From assembly GCF_018310535.1 (NCBI RefSeq), contig NZ_CP074102.1, positions 6,696,001-6,760,000 on the forward strand: DNA of 64,000 nucleotides, given 5' to 3'. Position numbers and translations under genes: made by a program. This stretch comes from Streptomyces mirabilis (GTDB lineage: Bacteria; Actinomycetota; Actinomycetes; Streptomycetales; Streptomycetaceae). Positions within the stretch are counted from its first letter, which is position 1. Each line of letters begins with the position of its first letter. This document shows positions 49,647-58,618 of the stretch, one piece after another. A model generated the notes under the pieces. That model was not told the DNA's origin and did no database searches. It was given only the letters and a program-made list of their open reading frames with translations.

Positions 49647-51098
49647 TCAGGTGGTGTGCTTCGGCTTCGTACCTGTGATCACGAACGCCGACACCAGCAG
49701 GGCGGTCAGCGCGATCAGCGAGCCGATGCCGAAAGCGCGGGCCGCACCCTCGGTGAGGATGTCGGACGGGGAGCCGTGCGCGCGCCGGGCCGCCGTGCCG
49801 AAGACCGTGACCAGGATGGAGAGGCCGAGGGTGCCGCCGAGCCACTGCAGGGTCTGCAGCAGGCCGGAGGCGGCGCCCGCCTCCCGTGGCTCGATGCCCG
49901 CGAGGATCGTCGCGTTGAGCGGCATGAAACTCAGGCCGACGCCCACGCCCATCAGCACCAGCGGGCCGAACAGGCCGGTGAGGTAGCCGTCGTCGGGTCG
50001 TAGCCGCCACAGCCACGCGGCCGCGACGACGAGCAGGGCCATGCCGGTGAGCAGCACCGGCTTGGCGCCGAGCCGCGCGAGCAGCCGGGGCACGAAGCGT
50101 ACGACCGTGAACATCGCCAGGGTCATGGGCAGGAAGGCGAATCCCGCGCGGAGCGGGCTGTAGCCCAGGACCTGCTGGCAGATCAGGGTGAGGAAGTAGA
50201 ACGCGCCGAACATGCCCGCGGGCAGCAGCAGTACGCCCGCGTAGCCGCCCGCGCGGTTGCGGCTCGCCAACAGGCGCAGCGGCATGATCGGCTGGTCCGC
50301 GCGGGACTCGATCAGCGTGAAGCCCACCAGCAGGGCCGCCGCCGAGCTGAAGCCCAGCAGCGCCTGGGTGTCGGTCCAGCCGTCCTCCGAGACCCGGATG
50401 AACGCGTACACCAGCGAGGTCATCCCGGCCGTGCCGGCGAGTGCCCCCGCCGCGTCGAACCGGCCCGCGTGGCGCGGGGTCTCGGTGACGAAGCGGGGCA
50501 GGGCGACGGCGACCGCGATGCCGATCGGTACGTTGATCAGCAGGGCCCAGCGCCAGGACGCCCAGGAGGTGAGCATGCCGCCGAGGACCAGGCCGATGGA
50601 GGCGCCGATGCCCGCCATCGACGCGTAGATGCCCAGGGCGTGGTGGCGGCGCGGGCCGTCGGGGAAGTTCGTGGTGATCAGCGCGAGGGTGCTGGGCGCG
50701 GTGAGGGCGGCGCCGACGCCCTGGAGGGCGCGGGCGGTGAGCAGCCAGGCGCTTTCGGTGGCGAGACCGCCGAGCAGGGAGGATCCGGCGAAGAGCAGGA
50801 CGCCGATGGTCAGGGTGCGGCGGCGGCCCGCGATGTCGCCGACCCGGCCGCCGAGCAGGAGCAGGCCGCCGAAGGTGAGGGTGTACGCGTTGAGCACCCA
50901 GGACAGGCCGGTCGGGCTGAAGTGCAGGTTCTTCTGGATGTCGGGCAGTGCGACATTGACGACCGTGGAGTCCACGCCGACCATCAGGTAGGCGGTGACG
51001 ATGACGAACAGGACGGCGCCGAGCCTGGCGGGTTGGGGTGGTGCGGAGAGAGCGTCGGTGGTGGTGGACGGTGCGGACGGGGTAGACGAGGTGGACAC
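49647..51098 (-). CDS. MFS multidrug efflux transporter (DHA2/EmrB type)
   Basis: A 483-aa 14-TM drug:proton antiporter-like protein. Motif A is GRVGDIAGRRRTLTIGVLLF, motif C-like GIGASIGLVLGGMLTSW, with VDSTVVNVALPDIQ in the first helix region. The GTG at 51098 (VSTSSTPSAPST) has GGGAG upstream; the longer frame is rejected. It is divergent from a TetR gene with an operator-like dyad between, the usual regulated-efflux cassette. Confidence 0.92.
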   Translation of the reverse strand: MSTSSTPSAPSTTTDALSAPPQPARLGAVLFVIVTAYLMVGVDSTVVNVALPDIQKNLHFSPTGLSWVLNAYTLTFGGLLLLGGRVGDIAGRRRTLTIGVLLFAGSSLLGGLATESAWLLTARALQGVGAALTAPSTLALITTNFPDGPRRHHALGIYASMAGIGASIGLVLGGMLTSWASWRWALLINVPIGIAVAVALPRFVTETPRHAGRFDAAGALAGTAGMTSLVYAFIRVSEDGWTDTQALLGFSSAAALLVGFTLIESRADQPIMPLRLLASRNRAGGYAGVLLLPAGMFGAFYFLTLICQQVLGYSPLRAGFAFLPMTLAMFTVVRFVPRLLARLGAKPVLLTGMALLVVAAAWLWRLRPDDGYLTGLFGPLVLMGVGVGLSFMPLNATILAGIEPREAGAASGLLQTLQWLGGTLGLSILVTVFGTAARRAHGSPSDILTEGAARAFGIGSLIALTALLVSAFVITGTKPKHTT

Positions 51099-51167
51099 GG
51101 TGTTCTCCCGGTCTGGCGTCCCCGGATGAAGGTGCGTACGGGCAGCACGGACTGCCCGCGAGATAAG

Positions 51168-51216
51168 CGGGGACTGTCTCCGTTTAACCCTCGCTAAGAT
51201 ACGGAGGGGGTCCCCG
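51168..51216. promoter_or_regulatory. Concentric double dyad in the MFS/TetR divergent promoter
   Basis: CGGGGAC (51168-51174) pairs with GTCCCCG (51210-51216) and CTCCGT (51178-51183) with ACGGAG (51201-51206). Both inverted repeats share the same centre at 51192. It is a likely binding region for the adjacent TetR protein. Confidence 0.7.
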
Positions 51217-51235
51217 GTTCGCAAGGAGTATCTGA

Positions 51236-51802
51236 ATGACGCAGGTCAAGCCCATGCGCGCGGACGCTCGGCGCAACTATGAGCGGTTGCTGAAGGTGGC
51301 GGCCGAGGCGTTCGCCGAGCGCGGGGAAGGTGCGTCGCTCGACGACATCGCCAAGCGGGCGGGTGTCGGGTCGGGCACGCTGTACCGGCACTTCCCCACG
51401 CGGCAGGCGCTGTTGGAGGCGGCGTACGTCGACCGGATCGAGGCGCTCGGGGCGCGGGCCGACGAGATCGCGAAGGAACTCCCCCCGGGCGAGGCGCTGG
51501 CGGAGTGGCTCTACGAGCTGTGCGTCGGCACGATCCAGGTACGCGGAATGAAGGCCCTGCTGGGCTCGGCCGTCACGGACGGCAGCAGGGCCGCCCTCAC
51601 GGCCTGCGGCACTTCCATGAAGGGGGCGGCGCAGCGGCTGGTCGAGGCGGCGCAGCGGGAGGGGACCCTGCGGCAGGACATCGAGCCGATCGAGGTCCTG
51701 CGGCTGGCTCACGGGGTTTCCACGGCCTCGGAGCTGGCGAACGGCCAGGGCAAGCAGATCCGCCGGTATCTGTCCCTGCTGACGGACGGGCTGCGGCCGT
51801 AG
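51236..51802 (+). CDS. TetR-family regulator of the MFS efflux gene
   Basis: A 188-aa TetR repressor. HTH: RLLKVAAEAFAERGEGASL and DDIAKRAGVGSGTLYRHFPT. The C-terminal ligand domain is of the SBD subtype (ALLGSAVTDGSRAALTACG). AAGGAG precedes the ATG at 51236. Divergent from the MFS gene; likely represses both. Confidence 0.93.
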   Translation: MTQVKPMRADARRNYERLLKVAAEAFAERGEGASLDDIAKRAGVGSGTLYRHFPTRQALLEAAYVDRIEALGARADEIAKELPPGEALAEWLYELCVGTIQVRGMKALLGSAVTDGSRAALTACGTSMKGAAQRLVEAAQREGTLRQDIEPIEVLRLAHGVSTASELANGQGKQIRRYLSLLTDGLRP

Positions 51803-51859
51803 CGGCGGGGTCTTGGGCGGTGCGCTGTCCGGCGTGCGCTGTCCGCCGGTGGGTGGGTC

Positions 51860-51973
51860 GGGGCCGTGGCGGTGCGTCGAGCCCGTCGCCGCTGGATCAG
51901 GCGTTGCCCTCCAAGGGAGCCGTTTCCAGATCCGAACGTATGCGACGGGCTTGCGACGTACCGCCACGGCCCC
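51860..51973. repeat. Large imperfect inverted repeat (30-32-bp arms)
   Basis: Left arm 51860-51889 and right arm 51942-51973 share GGGGCCGTGGCGGT / ACCGCCACGGCCCC and GCCCGTCGC / GCGACGGGC, with one mismatch and a two-base indel. The 52-base loop includes a smaller CCCTCC-AA-GGGAG hairpin. It lies between the convergent TetR and TerD genes; it could be a terminator or a small MITE-like element. Confidence 0.75.
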
Positions 51974-51996
51974 TTCGGAGGGTGGGCGGCCGCGGG

Positions 51997-53217
51997 TCAG
52001 AGGGCCTGGGCCGCGGGCTTCACCATGCCGCGGACCGTACGCGACTTCACGAAGTCGCCCATGGCCGTCATCTCCCACTCGCCGGAGAACTGCTTGATCA
52101 TCTTGGCCATCATCACGCCGGTCTGGGCCTCGGCGCTGGTGAGGTCGAAGCGGACCAGCTCCTCGCCGGTGGCGGCGTCCAGCAGGCGGCAGTAGGCCTT
52201 GGCGACCTCGGTGAACTTCTGGCCGGAGAAGGAGTTGACCGTGAAGACCAGGCCGGTCGTCTCCTGGGGGAGGCGGCCGAGGTCGACCACGATCACCTCG
52301 TCGTCACCGCCGCCCTCGCCCGTGAGGTTGTCGCCGGAGTGCTTGATCGCGCCGTTCAGGATGGACAGCTTGCCGAAGTAGCAGCTGTCGATGTGGTTGC
52401 GCTGCGGGCCGTAGGCGATGACCGAGGCGTCCAGGTCGATGTCCTTGCCGCGGTACGCGGGCTCCCAGCCGAGGCCCATCTTGACCTGGGAGAGCAGCGG
52501 GCGGCCGCCCTTGACCAGGGAGACCGTCTGGTTCTTCTGGAGGCTGACGCGGCCCTTGTCGAGGTTGATCTTTCCGGCGCCGATCGGCGGCGCGGCGGGC
52601 GGGGCCGGGGGTGCGGCGGGCGGTGTGGGAGTCACCGCGACGGGCGGGGCCGGAGGTGCCACCGGGGCCTGCGCCGGCGGGGTGGCCGCGGCGACAGGGG
52701 CCGGCGCCGGAGCCGGTTCCTCCACCGAGACGCCGAAGTCCGTGGCGATGCCCGCGAGGCCGTTCGCGTACCCCTGGCCGACCGCGCGGGCCTTCCAGGC
52801 GCCGTTGCGCAGATAGATCTCCACGACCACCAGCGCCGTCTCGGTGCCGAGTTGAGGGGGCGTGAACGTGCCCAGGACGCTGTTGTCGTCCGCGTTGCGG
52901 ATCGTGGCCGTCGGTTCGATGCCCTGGAAGGTCTGGCCCGCGGCGTCCGGGCTCGCGGTGACCACGATCTTCTCGATGCCCGGGGGGACGGCGCCGGTGT
53001 CGACGGTGATCGCGTCGGGTGCCGCACCGCCGCCCGAGCGGTACGTCACACCAGGCCCGCTCGGCTGGTTGTAGAAGATGAAGTCGTCGTCCGAGCGCAC
53101 CTTGCCGTCGGCGGTGAGCAGCAGGCCCGATACGTCGAGCCGCACCGGAGCGGCGACGTCCACCGTCACGCGCGCGGCGGAGAGAGGGATGTTCGAGCCA
53201 GGGGTCATAGCTGTCAT
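51997..53217 (-). CDS. Double TerD-domain tellurium-resistance family protein
   Basis: A 406-aa protein made of two calcium-binding TerD-like domains joined by a Pro/Ala linker. Domain 1 (about 1-170): VRSDDDFIFYNQPSGPGVTY, VVVEIYLRNGAWKARAVGQG. Linker at about 180-235. Domain 2 (about 236-406): GKINLDKGRVSLQKNQTVSL, LGWEPAYRGKDIDLDASVIA, IVVDLGRLPQETTGLVFTVN. The start ATG 53217 (MTAMTPGSNIPL) has a weak ribosome binding site; ATG 53208 is an alternative. TerD proteins are linked to stress or metal-ion signalling. Confidence 0.9.
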   Translation of the reverse strand: MTAMTPGSNIPLSAARVTVDVAAPVRLDVSGLLLTADGKVRSDDDFIFYNQPSGPGVTYRSGGGAAPDAITVDTGAVPPGIEKIVVTASPDAAGQTFQGIEPTATIRNADDNSVLGTFTPPQLGTETALVVVEIYLRNGAWKARAVGQGYANGLAGIATDFGVSVEEPAPAPAPVAAATPPAQAPVAPPAPPVAVTPTPPAAPPAPPAAPPIGAGKINLDKGRVSLQKNQTVSLVKGGRPLLSQVKMGLGWEPAYRGKDIDLDASVIAYGPQRNHIDSCYFGKLSILNGAIKHSGDNLTGEGGGDDEVIVVDLGRLPQETTGLVFTVNSFSGQKFTEVAKAYCRLLDAATGEELVRFDLTSAEAQTGVMMAKMIKQFSGEWEMTAMGDFVKSRTVRGMVKPAAQAL

Positions 53218-53309
53218 GCCTGGTGAACGAGCGAGACCATTTTGCCGTTCCCTTACCAAGCGGCCAATTGGAGGAACCCCGAAACCCTGGCCCGAATCCC
53301 GCCGATTCC

Positions 53310-54299
53310 CTACGGAACCACCACGATCTTCCTGCCCACGCCCGCCGCGAACTGCTCCAACGCCTGCGGATACCGCTCCAGCTCGATCCGGTCGCTGATG
53401 AAGATCTCGGGGTCGAGCACACCGTTCGCGAACAGTTCCGCCGCCCGCTCGAAGCTGTGCAGCACCGCCATCGAACCGGTGATGGTGATCTCCTGGTTGT
53501 AGATGCGGTACGGGTCGATCGTCACGCGGGTCGCGTAGTCGGCGACCCCGAACTGGAGGAACGTGCCCGCCTTCGCCACCCGGTCCAGGCCGTCCTGGAT
53601 CGCCGCCGCGTTGCCGGTGGCGTCGACGACGAGGTCCCAGCCCTGCGGCCGGTCCAGCTCGTCCGCGTTCGCCGCCGACCCCGAGACGCCGAGCGTCCGT
53701 GCCGTCTCCAGCCGGGCCGGGTTCAGGTCCACCACGTCGACGCTCGCCGCGCCGGTCCGCTTGGCCAGCTCCAGCATCATCAGGCCCATCGTCCCGGAGC
53801 CGTAGATCAGGACGTGGGCGCCGAGCCGGGACCGCAGGACGTCGTAGCCGCGCACCGCGCAGGACAGCGGCTCCACGAGTGCGGCGTCCTGGGTGCGTAC
53901 GTGCTCGGGCAGCTTGACGCAGTTCGCCACCGGGGCCACCGCGTACTGCGCGGCCCCGCCCGCCGTGGTGACGCCGATCGCGGCCCAGCGTTCGCAGAGG
54001 TTGTTGTGGCCCGTACGGCACTGCCGGCACTCGTAGCAGTACAGCGAGGGGTCGACGGCCACCCGGTCGCCGACCGCGAGCTCGGTGACCTGGGTGCCGA
54101 CCCCGACCACCTCGCCCGCGAACTCGTGCCCCGGCACGATCGGCAGCTTGGGCGCGAACTCGCCCTGGAGGATGTGCAGGTCCGTGCCGCACAGGCCGCA
54201 GGCGGCGACCTCGACGACGACCTCGCGGGGGCCCGGCGTCGGGTCCGGGACCTCGGTGACGACGGCGCGGCCCACGGACTCGATGACGGCGGCCTTCAT
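53310..54299 (-). CDS. Zinc-dependent polyol/sugar dehydrogenase
   Basis: A 329-aa zinc alcohol dehydrogenase-family protein. Catalytic zinc ligands are in ACGLCGTDLH and GHEFAGEV; structural-zinc cysteines in CYECRQCRTGHNNLC. The Rossmann motif is LIYGSGTMGLMMLELAKR, and VVDLNPARLE contains the acidic residue expected for NAD+ preference. The ATG at 54299 overlaps the permease stop (ATGA). As the last gene of a DeoR-regulated polyol ABC operon, it probably oxidises the imported polyol to a ketose. Confidence 0.9.
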   Translation of the reverse strand: MKAAVIESVGRAVVTEVPDPTPGPREVVVEVAACGLCGTDLHILQGEFAPKLPIVPGHEFAGEVVGVGTQVTELAVGDRVAVDPSLYCYECRQCRTGHNNLCERWAAIGVTTAGGAAQYAVAPVANCVKLPEHVRTQDAALVEPLSCAVRGYDVLRSRLGAHVLIYGSGTMGLMMLELAKRTGAASVDVVDLNPARLETARTLGVSGSAANADELDRPQGWDLVVDATGNAAAIQDGLDRVAKAGTFLQFGVADYATRVTIDPYRIYNQEITITGSMAVLHSFERAAELFANGVLDPEIFISDRIELERYPQALEQFAAGVGRKIVVVP

Positions 54300-55147
54300 T
54301 TGACGGCTCCCAGGGAGAGGCCCTGGACCAGTTTGTCCTGGGCGGCGAACCCCGCGGCGAGCACCGGCAGGGAGATGACGAGCGAGGCGGCGCACACCTT
54401 GGCCAGGAACAGGCCCTGGCTGGTGATGAAGCCGGTCAGGAAGACGGGGGCCGTCTCGGCGACCACACCCGTCAGCACGCGGGCGAACAGCAGTTCGTTC
54501 CAGCTGAAGATGAAGCAGATCAGGGCCGTGGCCGCGATGCCGGGGAGGGCTATGGGGGCCACGACGCGGGCCAGGATCGTCGGCAGTTTCGCGCCGTCGA
54601 TCTGGGCCGCCTCGATCACCGCCACCGGTACCTCGGCGAGGAACGACTGCATCATCCACACCGCGATCGGCAGGTTCATGGAGGTGTAAAGGATGACCAG
54701 GAGCCAGATGTTGTCCAGCATTCCGGTGTTCTTCGCGAAGAGGTAGATCGGGAGGAGTCCGGCTACGACCGGCAGCATCTTCGTCGACAGGAAGAAGAAC
54801 AGGACGTCCGTCCACTTCTTCACCGGGCGGATGGAGAGTGCGTACGCCGCCGGGAAGGCCAGCAGGAGGACGCAGAGGGTGGAGACCACCGAGGCCACCG
54901 TCGAGTTGATCAGCGCGGGCCAGGGGCTCGCGCCGCCGCCCGTGCCGAAGAAGTCGCGGTAGCCGTCGAGGGTGAGGGCGGCGCCGAAGGACGGCGGGTT
55001 GGTCGCCGCGTCCGACTCCGAGTGGAACGACGTCAGGGCCATCCACGCGACGGGCAGGAAGAACAGCACACCGAGCAGCCAGGCCAACAGGCCCAGGCCC
55101 GTTCCCCGGGCACGCCGGGGTCGTACGCGGATCGTGGTGGCGCTCAT
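54296..55147 (-). CDS. Polyol ABC transporter permease (MalG type)
   Basis: A 283-aa CUT1 inner-membrane subunit. EAA loop: EAAQIDGAKLPTILARV. Six hydrophobic segments; C-terminus QDKLVQGLSLGAVK. Coupled by 4-bp overlaps to the preceding permease and to the dehydrogenase. Confidence 0.92.
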   Translation of the reverse strand: MSATTIRVRPRRARGTGLGLLAWLLGVLFFLPVAWMALTSFHSESDAATNPPSFGAALTLDGYRDFFGTGGGASPWPALINSTVASVVSTLCVLLLAFPAAYALSIRPVKKWTDVLFFFLSTKMLPVVAGLLPIYLFAKNTGMLDNIWLLVILYTSMNLPIAVWMMQSFLAEVPVAVIEAAQIDGAKLPTILARVVAPIALPGIAATALICFIFSWNELLFARVLTGVVAETAPVFLTGFITSQGLFLAKVCAASLVISLPVLAAGFAAQDKLVQGLSLGAVK

Positions 55148-56082
55148 GCGCGGGACACCTCCTCGCGGAACAGGGACGAGACCACGCGCAGCGCGAAGGT
55201 CGCGATGATGATCGAACCGATGACGACCAGGACGCCCGCGGCGGAGGCGAGGCCGTTCTCGTGGGCCTGGTAGAAGCTCTGGTAGACGGTGTAGGGGAGG
55301 TTCGCCGTCCCCAGGCCGCCGGACGTGAGGGTGAAGACCGCGTCGAAGTTCTGGACGATGTAGATCGAGCCCAGCAGGGCGCCCAGTTCGAGATAGCGGC
55401 GCAGGTGGGGGAGGGTGAGGTGGCGGAAGACCTGCCAGTCGCTCGCGCCGTCCACCCGCGCGGCCTCGATCTGCTGGTGGTCGCGGCTCTGCAGGCCGGC
55501 CAGGAGGATCAGCATCATGAACGGCGTCCACTGCCAGACCAGGGAGGCCTCGACCGCCAGCAACGGGGTGTTGGAGATCCAGTCGGGCTGGGGGCCGCCC
55601 ACGTAGTGCAGCAGTCCGTTGAGCAGGCCGTACTCCGGGTTGTAGAGCACGTGCTTCCAGAGCAGCGCCGCGGCGACCGGGACCACCAGGAAGGGGGCGA
55701 TGAGGAGGGTTCTGACGATGCCCCGGCCGCGGAACTTGCGGTCCAGGAGCAGGGCCAGACCCAGGCCGATGACCAGGCTGGCGACGACCACGGCCGCCGT
55801 CAGGAGGATCGTCGTCCAGACGGAGTGGCGCAGGTCGGGGTCGGTGAGGACGTCCGAGTAGTTGGAGAGGCCGGTGAAGTGGCGGGCCTTGGGGTAGAGC
55901 GCGTTCCAGTCGAAGAAGGAGATCACCAGGGTGGCCACGAAGGGCAGCTGGGTCACGGCGACCATGAAGATCAGGGCGGGGAGCAGCGGGGCGCGGGTGG
56001 CCCAGGCGCGCAGCCGGTTGGACGGCTTTCCCAGGGTGCGTACGGGTGTGGCGGCCACGGGGGCCGTTGTCGTGGCGGTCAT
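55144..56082 (-). CDS. Polyol ABC transporter permease (MalF type)
   Basis: A 312-aa CUT1 permease with no insertion. EAA loop: EAARVDGASDWQVFRHL. Motifs VLYNPEYGLLNGLLHYVG and VQNFDAVFTLTSGGLGTA resemble SmoF/MtlF polyol permeases. The ATG at 56082 overlaps the binding-protein stop. No ATPase gene is present here, so a shared ATPase is expected. Confidence 0.92.
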   Translation of the reverse strand: MTATTTAPVAATPVRTLGKPSNRLRAWATRAPLLPALIFMVAVTQLPFVATLVISFFDWNALYPKARHFTGLSNYSDVLTDPDLRHSVWTTILLTAAVVVASLVIGLGLALLLDRKFRGRGIVRTLLIAPFLVVPVAAALLWKHVLYNPEYGLLNGLLHYVGGPQPDWISNTPLLAVEASLVWQWTPFMMLILLAGLQSRDHQQIEAARVDGASDWQVFRHLTLPHLRRYLELGALLGSIYIVQNFDAVFTLTSGGLGTANLPYTVYQSFYQAHENGLASAAGVLVVIGSIIIATFALRVVSSLFREEVSRA

Positions 56083-57446
56083 CGTCCCTCGTACTCCTTG
56101 GAGATCTTCTCGGCGAGTTTCTGGGACTTCTTCAGGGCCGAGTCGACGGACTGGCGTCCGGCGATGGCCGCGCTGATCTCCTGCGAGACCTTGGTGCCGA
56201 GGTCGGTGAACTCGGGGATGCCGACGAACTGGATGCCGGGCGCGGGGCGCGGCTGCACCCCCGGGTCGCGCGGCCGGGCGCCCTCGATGGCCTCGCGGGT
56301 CATCTCCTGGAAGGCGGCGGCCTCCTTGGTGTACGTGGCGTTCGTGTAGGTGGAGGCGCGCTTGCCGGCCGGCACGTTGGACCAGCCGATGGTGTCCCCG
56401 ACCAGCTGCTCGTACTGCTTGCTCGAGGCCCAGGAGATGAACTTCCAGGCCTTGTCGGAGTTGTGGGAGGCCTTCTGCAGGCCCCAGGCCCAGGTGTAGA
56501 GCCAGCCGGAGGACTTGGTCTTCTCGACCGGTGCGGGTACGTAGCCGATCTTGCCCTTGACCGGGGAGTCGGACGCCTCCAGGGAGCCCGCCGCGGAGGT
56601 GGCGTCGTACCACATGGCGGTCTTGCCCTGGGTCATGTTGTTGAGGCACTCGGCGAAGCCCGACTGGGCCGCGCCGGACTCGCCGTGCTTGCGGACGAGG
56701 TCCACGTAGAACTTCGTCGCCTTCTCGAACTCGGGGGAGTCGAGGCGGGCCTTCCAGTCCTTGTCGAACCAGGTGCCGCCGAAGGTGTTCACGACGGTGG
56801 TGAGGGGTGCCATGAGCTCGCCCCAGCCGGGCAGGCCGCGCAGGCAGATGCCCTTCATGCCGGACTGGGCGCCGTCGGCCTCGGCGGCCAGCTGTCCCAC
56901 CTGCTCCCAGGTGGGGTGGTCGGGCATCGTCAGGCCCTTCTGGGCGAAGACGTCCTTGCGGTACATCAGGAAGGACGACTCGCCGTAGAACGGCTGCCCG
57001 TAGAGCTTGCCGTCGGCGGCCGTCAGGGACTGCCGCATGGGGGCGAGGATGTCCTGCTCGTCGTAGCCGCTGTCCTGGCGTACGTAGGAGTCCATGTCGT
57101 GCAGCCAGCCGTTGCGGGCGTAGATCGGTATCTCGTAGTTGGAGAGTGTGGCGACGTCGTACTGGCCGGCCTGGTTGGCGAAGTCCTGGCTGATCTTGTC
57201 GCGGACGTCGTTCTCCGGCAGCACGGTGAAGTTCACCTTGATGCCGGTCTCCTTGGTGAAGTGCGCCTTGGTGAGCTTCTGCAGCTCCACCATCTGCGGG
57301 TTGTTGACCATCAGGACGTTGATGGAGTCGCCGCCCGACCCCGACCCGCCCGCTCCGACCCAACAGCCGGAGAGCAGCGGGGCGAGCAGCGTCCCTGCGG
57401 CGGCCGCGGCGAGTGCGCGCGACCTCCGTCGGCTCTGGGTTCGCAT
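56079..57446 (-). CDS. Polyol/sugar-binding lipoprotein (SmoE-like)
   Basis: A 455-aa solute-binding protein. Signal peptide ALAAAAAGTLLAPLLSGC with lipobox LLSGC, then a Gly/Ser-rich linker. Mature region: INVLMVNNPQMVELQKLTKA, GKLYGQPFYGESSFLMYRKD. AGGAG precedes the ATG at 57446. It follows the DeoR gene by 78 bp on the same strand and is coupled to the permeases. Sorbitol or mannitol is the likely ligand by similarity to SmoE and by the dehydrogenase in the operon. Confidence 0.9.
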   Translation of the reverse strand: MRTQSRRRSRALAAAAAGTLLAPLLSGCWVGAGGSGSGGDSINVLMVNNPQMVELQKLTKAHFTKETGIKVNFTVLPENDVRDKISQDFANQAGQYDVATLSNYEIPIYARNGWLHDMDSYVRQDSGYDEQDILAPMRQSLTAADGKLYGQPFYGESSFLMYRKDVFAQKGLTMPDHPTWEQVGQLAAEADGAQSGMKGICLRGLPGWGELMAPLTTVVNTFGGTWFDKDWKARLDSPEFEKATKFYVDLVRKHGESGAAQSGFAECLNNMTQGKTAMWYDATSAAGSLEASDSPVKGKIGYVPAPVEKTKSSGWLYTWAWGLQKASHNSDKAWKFISWASSKQYEQLVGDTIGWSNVPAGKRASTYTNATYTKEAAAFQEMTREAIEGARPRDPGVQPRPAPGIQFVGIPEFTDLGTKVSQEISAAIAGRQSVDSALKKSQKLAEKISKEYEGR

Positions 57447-57524
57447 GGATCGCTCCTGGACGTATAGGGAGATAAAGGGCTTCTTCGGGTGTGGGTGTGC
57501 CCTTGTAGTGGGTGAGTTGGTTTT

Positions 57525-58286
57525 TCAGACTCGGATGACCTGGGGGCCTTGCAAGGAGTACCGGTGCGCCTCCGACGTCGGAAGCAGCGTGCTCGTGACG
57601 ATGGCTTCCAGGGCGGTGATCTCCGCGAAGCGGCAGAAGCTGACCGCCCCGAACTTGGTGTGCACGCCCGCGAAGACCGTGCGCCGGGAGGCTCTGATCG
57701 CCTGGGCCTTGACCTCGCTGACCGCCGGGTCGGGGGTGGTGAGGCCGTGTTCGCGGGAGATGCCGTTGGCGCCGATGTACGCCAGGTCGATGACGAAGCC
57801 GGCGAGCATCTTCGTCGTCCAGTGGTCCACGGTCGCGAGCGTGCCCGGGCGGACCCGGCCGCCGAGCAGCAGGACGCTGGTGTGGTCGGCCTCGGCGAGC
57901 GCGCCCGCCGTGGCCAGGGAGGCGGTGACCACGGTCAGTGGCCGGTCCTTGGGGAGAGCCTCGGCGATGAGCTGCGGGGTGAACCCCTCGTCGATGAACA
58001 CGGTCTCGGCGTCCCCGAGCAGCTCGGCCGCGGCGCTCGCGATCCGGCGCTTCTCGGGCACATGGCTGGTGGCCCGGAAGGCGAGCGTCGTCTCGAACCC
58101 GGCGCTCTCCACGGGGTAGGCGCCGCCGTGGGTGCGGCGGACCAGGCCGTGGTCCTCCAGGGCGCGCAGGTCGCGCCGTACGGTCTCCTTGGCGACGCCC
58201 AGTTCGGCGGCGAGCGCGGTGACGTCGACCGCGCCGGTACGGCGGGCGGCCCTGACGATCTCCCGCTGACGTTCTTCCGCGGTCAT
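57525..58286 (-). CDS. DeoR-family regulator of the polyol operon
   Basis: A 253-aa sugar-phosphate-responsive repressor. [23 protein letters not shown] and ELGVAKETVRRDLRALEDHG; the C-terminal DeoRC domain has VFIDEGFTPQLIAEALP, LLLGGRVRPGT and DLAYIGANGISREHGLTTP. The ATG at 58286 is used; a GTG at 58295 is an alternative. It is the first gene of the DeoR-lipoprotein-permease-permease-dehydrogenase set. Confidence 0.92.
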   Translation of the reverse strand: MTAEERQREIVRAARRTGAVDVTALAAELGVAKETVRRDLRALEDHGLVRRTHGGAYPVESAGFETTLAFRATSHVPEKRRIASAAAELLGDAETVFIDEGFTPQLIAEALPKDRPLTVVTASLATAGALAEADHTSVLLLGGRVRPGTLATVDHWTTKMLAGFVIDLAYIGANGISREHGLTTPDPAVSEVKAQAIRASRRTVFAGVHTKFGAVSFCRFAEITALEAIVTSTLLPTSEAHRYSLQGPQVIRV

Positions 58287-58618
58287 GGCCGACACCTGCT
58301 CCCTGCGTCCTGTGCGTACTGCCCGTTCGGGCCCGGTGTGGGCCTTGGGGGAAGTTCTACAGCGGGTGCGCGGCACTGACCAGGCCTGTTGCGTGACCGA
58401 TGGTGCCCGGCTGTGACCGTTTGGCGTAGCGGGCGCCCGTGCCGGACCTGGGGCGGAGCGGTGGGCGGGGTGGGATCGGGCAGGGTTCGTGCCCGAACAC
58501 GGCGGCGGGCGGGCCCGTTCGGTGCCCGCCCGCCTTCTCGCGCCCTCGCCGCACGGTTGTCTTCCGGCCGTCCGGTCGTCGGTGCGGCCGCCCGGGTGTG
58601 AGTGCGGCCGTCCGTTCG
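58287..58618. other. Intergenic region with hairpin
   Basis: About 330 bp between two minus-strand genes. It holds the presumed DeoR promoter and a hairpin at 58504-58534 described separately. No gene or other element was seen. Confidence 0.5.
58504..58534 (-). terminator. Hairpin after udh
   Basis: Perfect 10-bp arms GGCGGGCGGG / CCCGCCCGCC around an 11-base loop, about 85 bases downstream of the uronate dehydrogenase stop. Confidence 0.6.
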
